Assembly: GCA_002479415.1 (NCBI GenBank)
Contig: DLMZ01000009.1
Location: forward strand, 93,021-115,253
Reading direction: 5' to 3'
DNA from: Firmicutes bacterium UBA7523
Lineage (GTDB): Bacteria; Bacillota; Dethiobacteria; Dethiobacterales; Dethiobacteraceae
DNA: 22,233 nucleotides
Shown: positions 6,737 through 14,465 of the stretch, piece after piece
Layout of the letters: every line of letters begins with the position of its first letter
How positions within the stretch are numbered: the stretch's first letter is position 1
Program-made: the position numbers and the translations under genes
Notes under the pieces: model-generated
Seen by the model: only the letters and a program-made list of their open reading frames with translations
Told to the model about the DNA's origin: nothing
Databases searched by the model: none

Positions 6737-8545
6737 TCAACCCTCCGTTTTTTCTTTATCAGGGCCGACAAAGCTCGAAATAATGTGGCTGTATTTCTGA
6801 TATAAAAATGAAACTGTAATTAAGATTACTCCAAGCAATATAAAGGAAATAACTTTATATATTGACTCTAAATAGGCAATATCATTAAGAAATACTTTGG
6901 CTATGGTTAAGCTGAATATAGCAATCGCCATAAGCCGTACAGGACGATTTTTTTTAATAATGCCTACTGTAATCAGAATGATGGAATATAACATCCAGAT
7001 TATAGACACTGTTAGCTCACTTGTCATATTTTGCTTCCAGAAATCATTTTCGTTTATAAATATATACTCAATGTAGCGTAAAGCTTCCTGCGTAAAGAAT
7101 ACAAGCAATAGTAATAACCCGCCAATAACCAGTATCGAAACATGCGTTTTCTCTTCTAAGGCAATATCTGTGTACAGCGAGTAAAGATAAGCTGAAACAG
7201 AAATAGCGGCAATAACTGCAAGAAAAGTAAGTGCCGGGTAATTTAGTGCGGGAATAAAAACAGTAGTCTCAGTAAGATAGAAGCTGGAATAGTCTATTGT
7301 TAATAGTCGTAAAACAGCAATAAGCAAAACTAAAAAGGAAAAATTGCGAATCTGTCGGATTCGCTGGTTAAGACCAATTGCAAGCAGAACAACTGATTCA
7401 ACCGCCCAGCCTATTGTAATCCAATTTGCTTTTAGCTGTAAAGGAATAGCTATTGTAGCAAAAGCTATAGCCAGTCCCCAAAAAGTAAACACTAAAACAA
7501 GGTCATCATTGTTTACTTTTACACATATGTACCCTAGTGCAAAATAAAACATAGCAATGAGAACTGAAAAGAAGCCCATATAAGCCGGGTATGCTTGAGT
7601 GAGGTTAGACACGCTGGCTCCGAAAAACAAAGCCGCTGTGGCCAGTATAAAAACAATGTCCGCTGTAACCGTTTCTTTCCTTTTCATGATATTGTGCAAA
7701 AACGAGACTAACACAAAAATGAGAAAATAAAGTATTAAAAATGCTTGTGTAAACCACAGCTTATTATAGCTGTAGTGAGATATGCCCCAACCTGCGAACA
7801 GTAAAAAAGTAAAAAACAGGCTTAGACAATTAAGAAGTGTCCATTTACGATGGTAAGCGGCCGCTAAGATGCCAAGGGTTAATATTGCAATGTATGAAAA
7901 AAGAAATATGTCATTTATTTTTCCGCCAAAACCTAATAACATAGGAGTTGCAAAACCGCCAATCAAACCAATTACGGCAATGGCTAACGTATCATAGCGC
8001 AAGGCCAAGACTACCGCAGCCGTCGTGGTAAGAACCATTAATATAAAAGCAATCTCTGTCGGGATTAGCTGATAAAAATGCCGAGCGGCATAAACAGTCA
8101 AATATAAAGTAGCAATTCCGCACCCTGTCATCCCTTGCGCAAAGATAAGATACTTTTTGTTCTGATAGAACTCTCCTATGGCTAATAGAACAAACCCGGC
8201 TAAAAAGCCTATTATAATCCTGCCGGTTGGCCCTATCCAATGGTTGTCGAAAGCATATTTCAAGAAAAACGCTGCCCCTAACAGAAAAGCTACAACGCCG
8301 ATTCTGTTAAGCCAAGTACCGCCGATAACTGCCTCAAGACCTTCTTCTTCGTCTATCTTTAAAACCTTTTTAGTAATAGAAGCTTCTCTGGCAAGTTCTT
8401 TCAAAGTCGTCTTCTTGTCTTCGTACGGTTTCTCTGCCGGCTGCACATTTTCCTTACGATTTCCCTGTAAATTAAGAGCTTCTTCCAAAGCGGAAACTCG
8501 GTTATTCAGATCTTCAAGCTGAGCCAATATCTGGTCTCGGTTCAC
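6737..8545 (-). CDS. DUF2339 family polytopic membrane protein
   Basis: The 602-residue protein opens with a short predicted coiled coil (QILAQLEDLNNRVSALEEAL), followed by a charged linker to about residue 75. The conserved GTWLNRIGVVAFLLGAAFFLKYAFDN segment then begins a long series of hydrophobic helices, probably 15 or more, running to near the C-terminus. This coiled-coil plus IGTWLNRIGV start is characteristic of DUF2339. The start is GTG with AAGGAGG at a 7-base spacing. It is followed after 2 bases by the DUF3999 gene; this pairing recurs across bacteria. No function is established; a joint role in the cell envelope is an inference from the membrane and signal-peptide features. A copy of the conserved hairpin element lies about 110 bases upstream. 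Confidence 0.82.
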   Translation of the reverse strand: MNRDQILAQLEDLNNRVSALEEALNLQGNRKENVQPAEKPYEDKKTTLKELAREASITKKVLKIDEEEGLEAVIGGTWLNRIGVVAFLLGAAFFLKYAFDNHWIGPTGRIIIGFLAGFVLLAIGEFYQNKKYLIFAQGMTGCGIATLYLTVYAARHFYQLIPTEIAFILMVLTTTAAVVLALRYDTLAIAVIGLIGGFATPMLLGFGGKINDIFLFSYIAILTLGILAAAYHRKWTLLNCLSLFFTFLLFAGWGISHYSYNKLWFTQAFLILYFLIFVLVSFLHNIMKRKETVTADIVFILATAALFFGASVSNLTQAYPAYMGFFSVLIAMFYFALGYICVKVNNDDLVLVFTFWGLAIAFATIAIPLQLKANWITIGWAVESVVLLAIGLNQRIRQIRNFSFLVLLIAVLRLLTIDYSSFYLTETTVFIPALNYPALTFLAVIAAISVSAYLYSLYTDIALEEKTHVSILVIGGLLLLLVFFTQEALRYIEYIFINENDFWKQNMTSELTVSIIWMLYSIILITVGIIKKNRPVRLMAIAIFSLTIAKVFLNDIAYLESIYKVISFILLGVILITVSFLYQKYSHIISSFVGPDKEKTEG

Positions 8546-8652
8546 GCAACTGCCTCCTTATATATCATTACTGCTTAATTATTTCTCTAGGAAGCAAGTT
8601 TTTCCTTTATTGTAATTGTAAATCGCTGTTAAAAAACATAAAATGCCAAAAT

Positions 8653-8717
8653 AAAAAGAGCATCTTCCCATCCCGATAACTTTTCTCTCAGGATAGCAGA
8701 TGCTCTCTAAACATCTA
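8653..8717 (-). promoter_or_regulatory. Conserved hairpin element, copy 1, ending in a terminator (after dctP, before the DUF2339 gene)
   Basis: AGAGCATCT and AGATGCTCT (8657-8665 and 8698-8706) close a 9-bp stem over a 32-base loop. On the minus strand it is followed by TTTTTATTTT, so it can act as the dctP terminator. The loop holds GTTATCGGGATGGG and TCCTGAGAGA, and TAGATGT precedes the stem; all three recur in copy 2 at 11806-11862. It may be a structured RNA rather than a plain terminator. I do not recognise a known RNA class. Confidence 0.6.
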
Positions 8718-8739
8718 GACTACATTATTTACCTAGAAT

Positions 8740-9813
8740 TTATTCTCCGTAACTGCCGTACATTTCGGAGTACTTCTCGTCGAGCTGCTTATACAAATCT
8801 AGCATTTCCTGCCCATTATTATCAGTGACCCATTTTTGCGGAATGGAAGCGATTCTCTCCATCCACCGGTCACGCTCTGCAGGCTCAAGTTCAAATACCT
8901 CATGGCCGAATTGGTTTATTGCATACTGTTGGCCAAGCACGGTATGATCTGCTCTAAGCTTGCCATATTCCATAACATAGTTTTCATTTACTTCATCAAA
9001 TATTTTTTGCACCGAAGCAGGAAGGGAATTCCAAGTATCCTTATTCATTACTTTAACAAAAACAACGTTATAAGCAAAGGGTGTTTTAGTAATATACCTT
9101 GTAACCTCAGCGAGCCTAAAACCTTTAAGTATATCGGTGGGGCCGAGGATACCGTTAACGATTCCTGAATCTAAGGCAACGTAGGATTCGGACATAGGCA
9201 TACCAACAGGTGTTCCGCCAAGAGCAGTAACTGCAAGAGCAGTACCTCCCGCGGCTCTAATCTGCTGCCCTGATAGATCCTCCAGGGTTTTAACTGGGCT
9301 GTTTGTTATAAAGTCTCCTGGTCCTGTAGCCCAAAAGAACATAACCTTTACATCTTCATATTCTTTCTGCAGCTCCAAGGATTGTTTCCATGCTTCATGC
9401 ATAGTTACCGAAGCTACCAAAGCGTTGTCATTGTTGTAACCGGGAAGCTCCAAACCCATGGTTAAGGGGAAAAAGCCTGGTGTATAGCTGGGGCATGTGC
9501 TCCCTATATGAGCCACACCTTCAGAAACACCATCATAAATTTCATTTGCAGCAAGCAAAACGCCTCCTGGCTGCAACTCAAAAGTAACCTTATGCGGAGT
9601 TTCTGCTGCAACACGATTCGATATTTCATCAGCCCAAGCCTGATGTCCTTCTGCTACCTGAAAGTCTATCGCAGGCCAAAAGGTGGCAAATTGCAAATTG
9701 AATTCCTGAGGAGTCTCCTCAGCCGCTTGCTCTTCAGCCTTTTGCGTACATCCGGCAAGTACAGGGAAAACCAAGGTAACAATAAGTATCAGCGCCAAAT
9801 ACTTTCTTTTCAT
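8740..9813 (-). CDS. dctP: TRAP transporter substrate-binding lipoprotein (DctP family)
   Basis: The 357-residue protein has a lipoprotein signal peptide with lipobox LAGC (Cys22), so it is anchored outside the membrane, the usual solution in Gram-positive TRAP systems. The mature part shows DctP-family features: a FATFWPAIDFQVAEG start, the QPGGVLLAANEIYDGVSEG segment, and SGQQIRAAGG with Arg186 at the position that binds the ligand carboxylate in this family. MPMSESYVALDSGIVNGI follows. It would deliver an organic acid to the DctQM permease encoded just upstream. AGGGGGA lies 6 bases before the ATG. Although part of the same system, dctP has its own promoter, which nearly duplicates the dctQM promoter, and is cut off from dctM by a terminator; that allows extra receptor synthesis. 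The ligand cannot be deduced. Confidence 0.93.
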   Translation of the reverse strand: MKRKYLALILIVTLVFPVLAGCTQKAEEQAAEETPQEFNLQFATFWPAIDFQVAEGHQAWADEISNRVAAETPHKVTFELQPGGVLLAANEIYDGVSEGVAHIGSTCPSYTPGFFPLTMGLELPGYNNDNALVASVTMHEAWKQSLELQKEYEDVKVMFFWATGPGDFITNSPVKTLEDLSGQQIRAAGGTALAVTALGGTPVGMPMSESYVALDSGIVNGILGPTDILKGFRLAEVTRYITKTPFAYNVVFVKVMNKDTWNSLPASVQKIFDEVNENYVMEYGKLRADHTVLGQQYAINQFGHEVFELEPAERDRWMERIASIPQKWVTDNNGQEMLDLYKQLDEKYSEMYGSYGE

Positions 9814-9850
9814 TAATTGTCCCCCTTAATATTTTTTAATTGAAATGATA

Positions 9851-9894
9851 ACATTTTTCTTAATATTAAATCTATTTACAGTATTTTGTCAAGT
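9851..9894 (-). promoter_or_regulatory. dctP promoter region, near-duplicate of the dctQM promoter
   Basis: On the minus strand TTGACA (9887-9892) and TAATAT (9863-9868) are 18 bases apart. The 44-base segment matches 11881-11923 upstream of dctQ except for four substitutions and one single-base indel. The similarity stops a few bases beyond each end. Confidence 0.65.
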
Positions 9895-9906
9895 GCGGAA
9901 AAAGCA

Positions 9907-9936
9907 TATAAAAGTCCGGCTTACCGCCGGACCTTC
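9907..9936 (-). terminator. Terminator between dctM and dctP
   Basis: On the minus strand AAGGTCCGGC pairs with GCCGGACTTT (10 bp, one wobble) around GGTAA, followed by TATATG and further T. It lies about 15 bases after the dctM stop and before the dctP promoter. Confidence 0.75.
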
Positions 9937-9950
9937 ATATAATATAATCT

Positions 9951-11255
9951 TTACTTAACTAAGTTAGGCAGAAAAAGAGCAATCTGTGGAAATAGCGTTA
10001 AAAGTATAATACAAACTACGATAGCTAAAAGATAAGGCGAAACTCCTCGAAAGATATCCATGACAGGTGTCTCCCTGTCTACACCAGCAACAACATAGAC
10101 GTTGGCACCTACGGGCGGAGTAATAACTCCCATTCCCAATGCCAGCACAATTATAACGCCAAACCAAATGGGGTCATAACCGATACTAATGGCCACAGGA
10201 TAAAAAATTGGCACTGTTAACAATATCAGCGCGAGAGCGTCTATAAAGCAGCCCAGGACCAGGTAAATAAAAAGAATAACCGTTAGAATCGCCGCAGGCG
10301 GAAGGGGAAGCTCCACCGCCCATCTTGCCAGCCCACCGGGAAGTCCGGATATAGCCAAAAAACGGCCGTAAATTGCCGCAGCAGCTACGAGAAACATAAT
10401 CATTGCTGAAATACGCACAGAATCAGTTAACGAATTAACAAATCCTTGCCATGTTAGCTTTCTCCTTGCCAGCGCTACAACTAATGTTGAAAAAGCACCT
10501 ACTGCCCCTGCTTCGGTAGGAGTAAAAAACCCAATAAAAAGACCTCCCATAACAGCAACAAAAATAATAATAACCTCTACGCCGCCTGTGACTACCGCAG
10601 TAATTTTCTCCTTCCAGGGAACTTTGGGACCCGGCGGCCCCAATTCAGGGTTTCGTACCACTTGAATATATGCGGTAAGCATAAATAGCCCCATTAGAAG
10701 AATTCCGGGTAAAATGCCGGCCAAAAATAGCTTGGAAATAGATTGTCCTGCAGCTATGCCGTAGAGGATAAAAATGACGCTGGGAGGAATCATTACTCCC
10801 AATATTGCCGCGGAAGCAACAGTTGCGGTGGCAAAAGGGTGACTATAATTATACTTTTTCATCTCTGGCAGAGCTACCGCACCCATGGTTGCCGCAGTAG
10901 CCGTTGTCGAGCCGCAGATTGCTCCAAATGCAGTACATGCAGCAATAGTTGCCATGGCAAGACCTGCCTTCATATTGCCGGCAACTTTGTAGGTTGCATC
11001 ATAAATACGGGAACTTAACCCTGAATAAAAAGCAATGTAGCCCATCCAAACAAACAGAGGGATAACAATTAAAGAGTATGAAGCAAAGGTATTATACATA
11101 GTTTGTACAGTTACAGAAAACATTGCCTTAGGGTTAGTAAGATAGGAAAAGCCTGCCATACCCACTGTAAGCATTACGTATGCAACAGGCATTTTTGAGA
11201 ACAGTAATACGAAAACTACAATAATAGACATAAGGCCTGCCTGGATTGGTGTCAT
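9951..11255 (-). CDS. dctM: TRAP transporter large permease subunit (DctM family)
   Basis: The 434-residue protein is almost entirely hydrophobic helices, matching the 12-TM DctM type that couples organic-acid uptake to an ion gradient, usually sodium. Typical features are the FSKMPVAYVMLTVGMAGF first helices, GAICGSTTATAATMGAVALPEM, AAILGVMIPPSVIFILYG, GFFTPTEAGAVGAF, LLTVPIFYPVAISIGYDPIWFG and GVITPPVGANVYVVAGV. The ATG overlaps the TGA of dctQ by four bases (ATGA), showing translational coupling to the small permease gene, with AAGGAAG upstream. Transcription appears to end at the hairpin just downstream. Identification is secure; substrate unknown. Confidence 0.96.
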   Translation of the reverse strand: MTPIQAGLMSIIVVFVLLFSKMPVAYVMLTVGMAGFSYLTNPKAMFSVTVQTMYNTFASYSLIVIPLFVWMGYIAFYSGLSSRIYDATYKVAGNMKAGLAMATIAACTAFGAICGSTTATAATMGAVALPEMKKYNYSHPFATATVASAAILGVMIPPSVIFILYGIAAGQSISKLFLAGILPGILLMGLFMLTAYIQVVRNPELGPPGPKVPWKEKITAVVTGGVEVIIIFVAVMGGLFIGFFTPTEAGAVGAFSTLVVALARRKLTWQGFVNSLTDSVRISAMIMFLVAAAAIYGRFLAISGLPGGLARWAVELPLPPAAILTVILFIYLVLGCFIDALALILLTVPIFYPVAISIGYDPIWFGVIIVLALGMGVITPPVGANVYVVAGVDRETPVMDIFRGVSPYLLAIVVCIILLTLFPQIALFLPNLVK

Positions 11256-11755
11256 TTATTTTCACTTCCTTTAAGAACAACGCCTACAGATTTAATCAAG
11301 TCCTTTAAAAGAACTAAAGCCAACATAGTAAAACCGAAGCCAACCAGATAGATGGAAGGAGCAATTGGGATGAGCAGTTGGCTTGTGGTGTACCCGCGCT
11401 TCATCATTCGCGCTGCAAACACAAAAGTCTCTCGAGCCAACAAATAGGAGAAAAACAGGGCAATGGCATTAACAACTACACCCACAGATGCTTGAATTCT
11501 TGGCGGAAAGCGCTCAACCAACACATCAACCATAATATGGCCTTTCATAACTGCAGTATAAGCAACAGACATGGCAAGCAGCATAGCCCCGGACATCTCT
11601 ACAAGCTCTACGGTCCCCGAAATCGGTTTCAACAAAACACGTCGTGAAATAACATTCACAACAATAATAAGCATAACAAAAACTAAGATAACCTGTGATG
11701 CCTGAGCTGTACGTAAAGCTAATGAGTGGACAAACTTTTCAAAATTTTTTACCAA
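11252..11755 (-). CDS. dctQ: TRAP transporter small permease subunit (DctQ family)
   Basis: The 167-residue protein has four hydrophobic segments, the usual DctQ topology, with the family's conserved middle part: RRVLLKPISGTVELVEMSGAML followed by GHIMVDVLVERFP. It pairs with DctM to form the membrane part of the transporter. The only sensible start is TTG at 11755, with a GGGGGA-type ribosome binding site 8 bases upstream; the next internal ATG would remove the first membrane segment. It is the first gene of the dctQ-dctM unit. Its transcript would begin with a leader of about 120-130 bases that carries copy 2 of the conserved hairpin element. Confidence 0.93.
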   Translation of the reverse strand: MVKNFEKFVHSLALRTAQASQVILVFVMLIIVVNVISRRVLLKPISGTVELVEMSGAMLLAMSVAYTAVMKGHIMVDVLVERFPPRIQASVGVVVNAIALFFSYLLARETFVFAARMMKRGYTTSQLLIPIAPSIYLVGFGFTMLALVLLKDLIKSVGVVLKGSENK

Positions 11756-11805
11756 AGCTTACTTCCCCCAATCCACAAAATTACAAATACCCTATTCCAT
11801 AGGAG

Positions 11806-11862
11806 AGGGCACCCACCCATCCCGATAACCGTCTCTCAGGAAAGCAGAAGCCCTGACATCTA
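11806..11862 (-). promoter_or_regulatory. Conserved hairpin element, copy 2, in the dctQM leader
   Basis: The minus strand reads TAGATGT, then AGGGC, a conserved loop with TCCTGAGAGA and GTTATCGGGATGGG, then GCCCT closing the stem. Compared with copy 1 at 8653-8717, one stem pair changes from A-T to G-C, two from A-T to G-T and one is lost, while the loop blocks are identical. No T-run follows. Instead CCTAT and ATAGG form a small second hairpin right after it, and CCCT of the first stem could alternatively pair with the downstream AGGG. This resembles a leader RNA with alternative pairings, but no known class is recognised. Confidence 0.5.
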
Positions 11863-11880
11863 AGTATATTTTTCATGAAT

Positions 11881-11923
11881 ACATTTTCTTAATACTAAAT
11901 CTATTTGTTGTATTTTGTCAAGT
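11881..11923 (-). promoter_or_regulatory. dctQM promoter region, near-duplicate of the dctP promoter
   Basis: On the minus strand TTGACA (11916-11921) and TAGTAT (11892-11897) are 18 bases apart. The segment is nearly the same as 9851-9894 in front of dctP. The shared part covers -35, spacer, -10 and a few bases beyond, so an operator for a common regulator could lie in it. Confidence 0.65.
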
Positions 11924-11960
11924 ATTCTTAATCTTCATTCATTAGGCTTTTTATCAATAT

Positions 11961-12704
11961 TTATATCTCTAAAACACGATTGGCAAATTGGGGCAAGTCT
12001 ATTGGCAATTCCACCTTTTTAGGCGTCATTATGTAAGTTCGTTTAATTTGTGCTGCTTGATCTGACGTTAAGCCGAACTCCATAGTCATTTTATAAAGAA
12101 AGTCATCCTCTTCACCAAACCAAAGACGAGCGTCTGCCTGCTTTGTTTCCAAGCCTGATAGAAGCCCGAGAGCATCCTTGTTGTCGGAAGGCGGAATCCG
12201 CAGCAAATATACTTGATAGTTGATATCATCTTCCGTACAAGCAGCCTCTTCATTTATCAATATATTTTTATTTGCCATCATTGCTCTGATTAAAGCTTGC
12301 GGGGTCTGCACAAACTCTTTAAGCCCGTCCAGTTCAACCCCGGCAACCTCTTGCCAATCTTCAAACATATCTCCGCCTCGTACATAATAGCTTCCCTTTT
12401 GAACACAAACTTCCAAATCATAAGATGCAAGAGTCCCGTATATTTCCCTGCCGCTTACCAAGCCAGAAAACTGCAGCAGATATCCTGGACCGCTCTCTTC
12501 TATTTCCAGAACATACTCACTATGGCTTTCTACCGCTGATACTTTTGCTGCAACAATTTCCGCCAATGTAGGCAGATGTTCACTTTCGGGCTCCTGTGAT
12601 ACTATAGCCGTAATAAGCACAGCCCCGATAAAAGCAAGCATAATAAAATGTATAAACCCGTTTTTTCCAGCAGATGTTCTAACAGCCTGTCTTATAATAA
12701 CCAC
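11961..12704 (-). CDS. Hypothetical membrane-anchored protein, possible LolA/LppX-like fold
   Basis: The product has 247 residues. One hydrophobic segment (about residues 16-36, GFIHFIMLAFIGAVLITAIVS) near the N-terminus suggests a membrane anchor with the rest outside the cell. The remainder alternates short beta-rich stretches (YVLEIEESGPGYLLQFSG, YQVYLLRIPP, ARLWFGEEDDFLYKMTMEF), a pattern like lipoprotein-carrier-type (LolA/LppX) half-barrels, but I see no diagnostic motif. The start is taken as GTG at 12704 because no other ATG, GTG or TTG occurs before Met22; AAGGA lies 10 bases upstream. It follows deoC by 56 bases on the same strand with no terminator visible, so it is probably the last gene of the surE-DUF4264-deoC unit. 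Function unknown. Confidence 0.6.
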   Translation of the reverse strand: MVIIRQAVRTSAGKNGFIHFIMLAFIGAVLITAIVSQEPESEHLPTLAEIVAAKVSAVESHSEYVLEIEESGPGYLLQFSGLVSGREIYGTLASYDLEVCVQKGSYYVRGGDMFEDWQEVAGVELDGLKEFVQTPQALIRAMMANKNILINEEAACTEDDINYQVYLLRIPPSDNKDALGLLSGLETKQADARLWFGEEDDFLYKMTMEFGLTSDQAAQIKRTYIMTPKKVELPIDLPQFANRVLEI

Positions 12705-12760
12705 CCCCGTGAAATCCTTAACTAATTCTATGATTTATCTACGGGGATAGACTAACTTTC

Positions 12761-13453
12761 TTAGGATAAGGACTCAAGCTCCTGAATAATTTTAACTGCA
12801 TTACTAGTACCAAGACGTACAGCTCCTGCCGCCAGCAGCTGCAGAGCAAAATCGGCTTCACGGATTCCTCCGGATGCCTTTATACCAAGCTGCGGCACTG
12901 TTTCCCGCAGAAGCACAACATCTGCCACAGTAGCACCACCGTTAAACCCAGTGGATGTTTTAACCATATCCGCTCCTGCGTCCAGCGCAAATAGCGCGGC
13001 CTTCCTTTTTTCTTCATCAGACAGCAAAGCAGTCTCCAAAATTACTTTTAGTAGAGCTCCTCCTGCTGCGCAGCGAACCTGGGAGAGTTCCTCAGCTATA
13101 TAGCTATCCATTCCTTCCTTTAAGGCTGCTATGTTTATTACATAATCTATTTCCACAGCACCGTTTGCAACGGCTTCGCCAGCCTCATAAGCTTTGGAAG
13201 CCATTGTATTAGCTCCCAGTGGAAAACCAACCACCGTGGCCACTTTCACTTCCGTGCCTTTTAAAAGCAAGGCTGCATGACGAACATGCCAGGGATTAAT
13301 GCAAACAGCGGCAAAACCATGCTCTGCCGCTTGCTCGCAGAGAAGCGCCACATCTTTACTGGATGCGGCAGCAACTAAATTAGTATGGTCAATAGCCGAA
13401 ACAAGCAACTTCTTCTTATTCTCTATTTTAATCTTCTCCTCGTTACACTTCAT
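12761..13453 (-). CDS. deoC: Deoxyribose-phosphate aldolase
   Basis: DeoC cleaves 2-deoxyribose 5-phosphate to acetaldehyde and glyceraldehyde 3-phosphate, in deoxynucleoside breakdown. The 230-residue product shows IDHTNL near the N-terminus, VVGFPLG, EIDYVINI with Asp103, LLKVILETALL with Lys136, MVKTSTGF with the Schiff-base Lys165, and IKASGGIR in the phosphate-binding part. The start is uncertain. ATG at 13453 overlaps the DUF4264 gene by 11 bases and lacks a good ribosome binding site, while GAGGAG lies just after it with no ATG/GTG/TTG at normal spacing. A TTG start at residue 16 (giving LVSAIDHT...) would match the usual family N-terminus better. It lies in a unit with surE, a nucleotidase, which fits nucleotide salvage. 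Function is secure. Confidence 0.92.
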   Translation of the reverse strand: MKCNEEKIKIENKKKLLVSAIDHTNLVAAASSKDVALLCEQAAEHGFAAVCINPWHVRHAALLLKGTEVKVATVVGFPLGANTMASKAYEAGEAVANGAVEIDYVINIAALKEGMDSYIAEELSQVRCAAGGALLKVILETALLSDEEKRKAALFALDAGADMVKTSTGFNGGATVADVVLLRETVPQLGIKASGGIREADFALQLLAAGAVRLGTSNAVKIIQELESLS

Positions 13454-13610
13454 ATAAAGAAAATGTCATTTCTTCATCTTTCTTAGTTAAACCAAACATC
13501 ACATTGTAGGATTTTAAATTGCGATTAAGAAAATCAACTACGCGGTAAAGCTCATCATTGTTTTTTAGCTTTAAGGTTGCCAAAAGCTCCAGCTTTCCTC
13601 TGCTGTCCAT
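13443..13610 (-). CDS. DUF4264 (YpmA-like) small protein, 55 residues
   Basis: The short frame starts at ATG 13610 with AAGGAGA 6 bases upstream and encodes 55 residues beginning MDSRGKLELLATLKLKNNDE and ending EMTFSLYEV. The central LYRVVDFLNRNLKSYNVMFG stretch and the length match the YpmA-like DUF4264 family, which is common in Bacillota and uncharacterised. It sits 16 bases after surE and overlaps the annotated ATG of deoC. The protein is soluble, with no signal or membrane segment. The strong ribosome binding site and family resemblance make it a real gene; the family name is from memory of its pattern. Confidence 0.75.
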   Translation of the reverse strand: MDSRGKLELLATLKLKNNDELYRVVDFLNRNLKSYNVMFGLTKKDEEMTFSLYEV

Positions 13611-13626
13611 GGTTGTTCTCCTTTTT

Positions 13627-14391
13627 TTAGAGCTTAATAGTCCAGTCTTTAAGGTTATCTAGATAATTAAAATTAGTTAGGTCATGCTGAATGGGGGTTA
13701 CAGATATTTTACAGTCTTTTATTGCCGCCACATCGGTGTCTCCGCTATCTTCGACGTCAACCAATTCCCCTGCTAGCCAATAATATGTTCTGCCGCGCGG
13801 GTCCTGCCTTTCCTCGAAAGCGTTCTTATAATGACGCACCCCTAGGCGGGTTATGGCCACCCCTTTTATTTTATCCCGGGGACAACCGGGCACGTTGACA
13901 TTCAGCAGCATATCATTGGCCGGCGTCTTTTCAACAATAGCCTGGGTTAGACGACAGATAAATTCTGCCGCATATTCATAGTAAGGCTCATTATGTTCAG
14001 TTAGGCTCACAGCAATAGCGGGAATTCCTAGAATAACACCTTCTATGGCAGCGGAAACCGTTCCTGAATATAACACGTCTGTTCCCAAATTAGCACCGCG
14101 GTTAATTCCTGAAACCACAATATCTGGCCTAACAGGCAAAATTGCTTCCACTGCAAGCTTAACGCAATCGGCAGGTGTTCCATTAACTGACCATCCTGTT
14201 AAAGTAGGAGAATGAAGGAACTTAACCTTTTCAACACGCAGTGGCCTATGCATAGTAATGGCATGTCCAGTGGCGCTTTGCTCATGATTCGGTGCCACAA
14301 CGTATGTTTCAGCTACTTTTTCAAACTCTTTTGCCATCAACTGCAAGCCTTCGGCAAAAATACCATCATCATTAGTTAATAATACACGCAA
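13627..14391 (-). CDS. surE: 5'/3'-nucleotidase SurE
   Basis: SurE is a metal-dependent nucleoside monophosphatase of the cytoplasm. The 254-residue length is standard. The metal and phosphate site residues are visible: LLTNDDG with Asp8 and Asp9, Ser39 in NHEQSATGHAIT, and the Asn in SGINRGANLGTDVLYSGTVSAA. The start is TTG, set by GGAGGG 6 bases upstream and by the conserved MRVLLTNDDG beginning. It is the first gene after a fully consensus promoter at 14425-14453 and is followed by the DUF4264 gene, deoC and a hypothetical gene in the same direction. With deoC it suggests nucleotide recycling. Identification is secure. Confidence 0.97.
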   Translation of the reverse strand: MRVLLTNDDGIFAEGLQLMAKEFEKVAETYVVAPNHEQSATGHAITMHRPLRVEKVKFLHSPTLTGWSVNGTPADCVKLAVEAILPVRPDIVVSGINRGANLGTDVLYSGTVSAAIEGVILGIPAIAVSLTEHNEPYYEYAAEFICRLTQAIVEKTPANDMLLNVNVPGCPRDKIKGVAITRLGVRHYKNAFEERQDPRGRTYYWLAGELVDVEDSGDTDVAAIKDCKISVTPIQHDLTNFNYLDNLKDWTIKL

Positions 14392-14424
14392 TTAAATCCC
14401 TCCGGTTGCATCCAACTTCCTTTG

Positions 14425-14453
14425 ATTATATTTTATAGCAATTCTCCTGTCAA
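14425..14453 (-). promoter_or_regulatory. Consensus sigma-A promoter for surE
   Basis: The minus strand reads TTGACA (14448-14453), a 17-base spacer and TATAAT (14425-14430), a perfect match to consensus, about 34 bases before the surE start codon. Confidence 0.88.
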
Positions 14454-14465
14454 TTTATCACAGCA

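Noticed and set aside
11801..11862. Glycine riboswitch on the plus strand (GGAGAG ... TCTCTCAGG-AAAG)
   Set aside because: The TCTCTCAGG string is reminiscent, but the CCGAAGG-GCAA core and the two-aptamer layout are missing, and no plus-strand gene follows. The other copy lacks the GGAGAG part and has its T-run on the minus strand.
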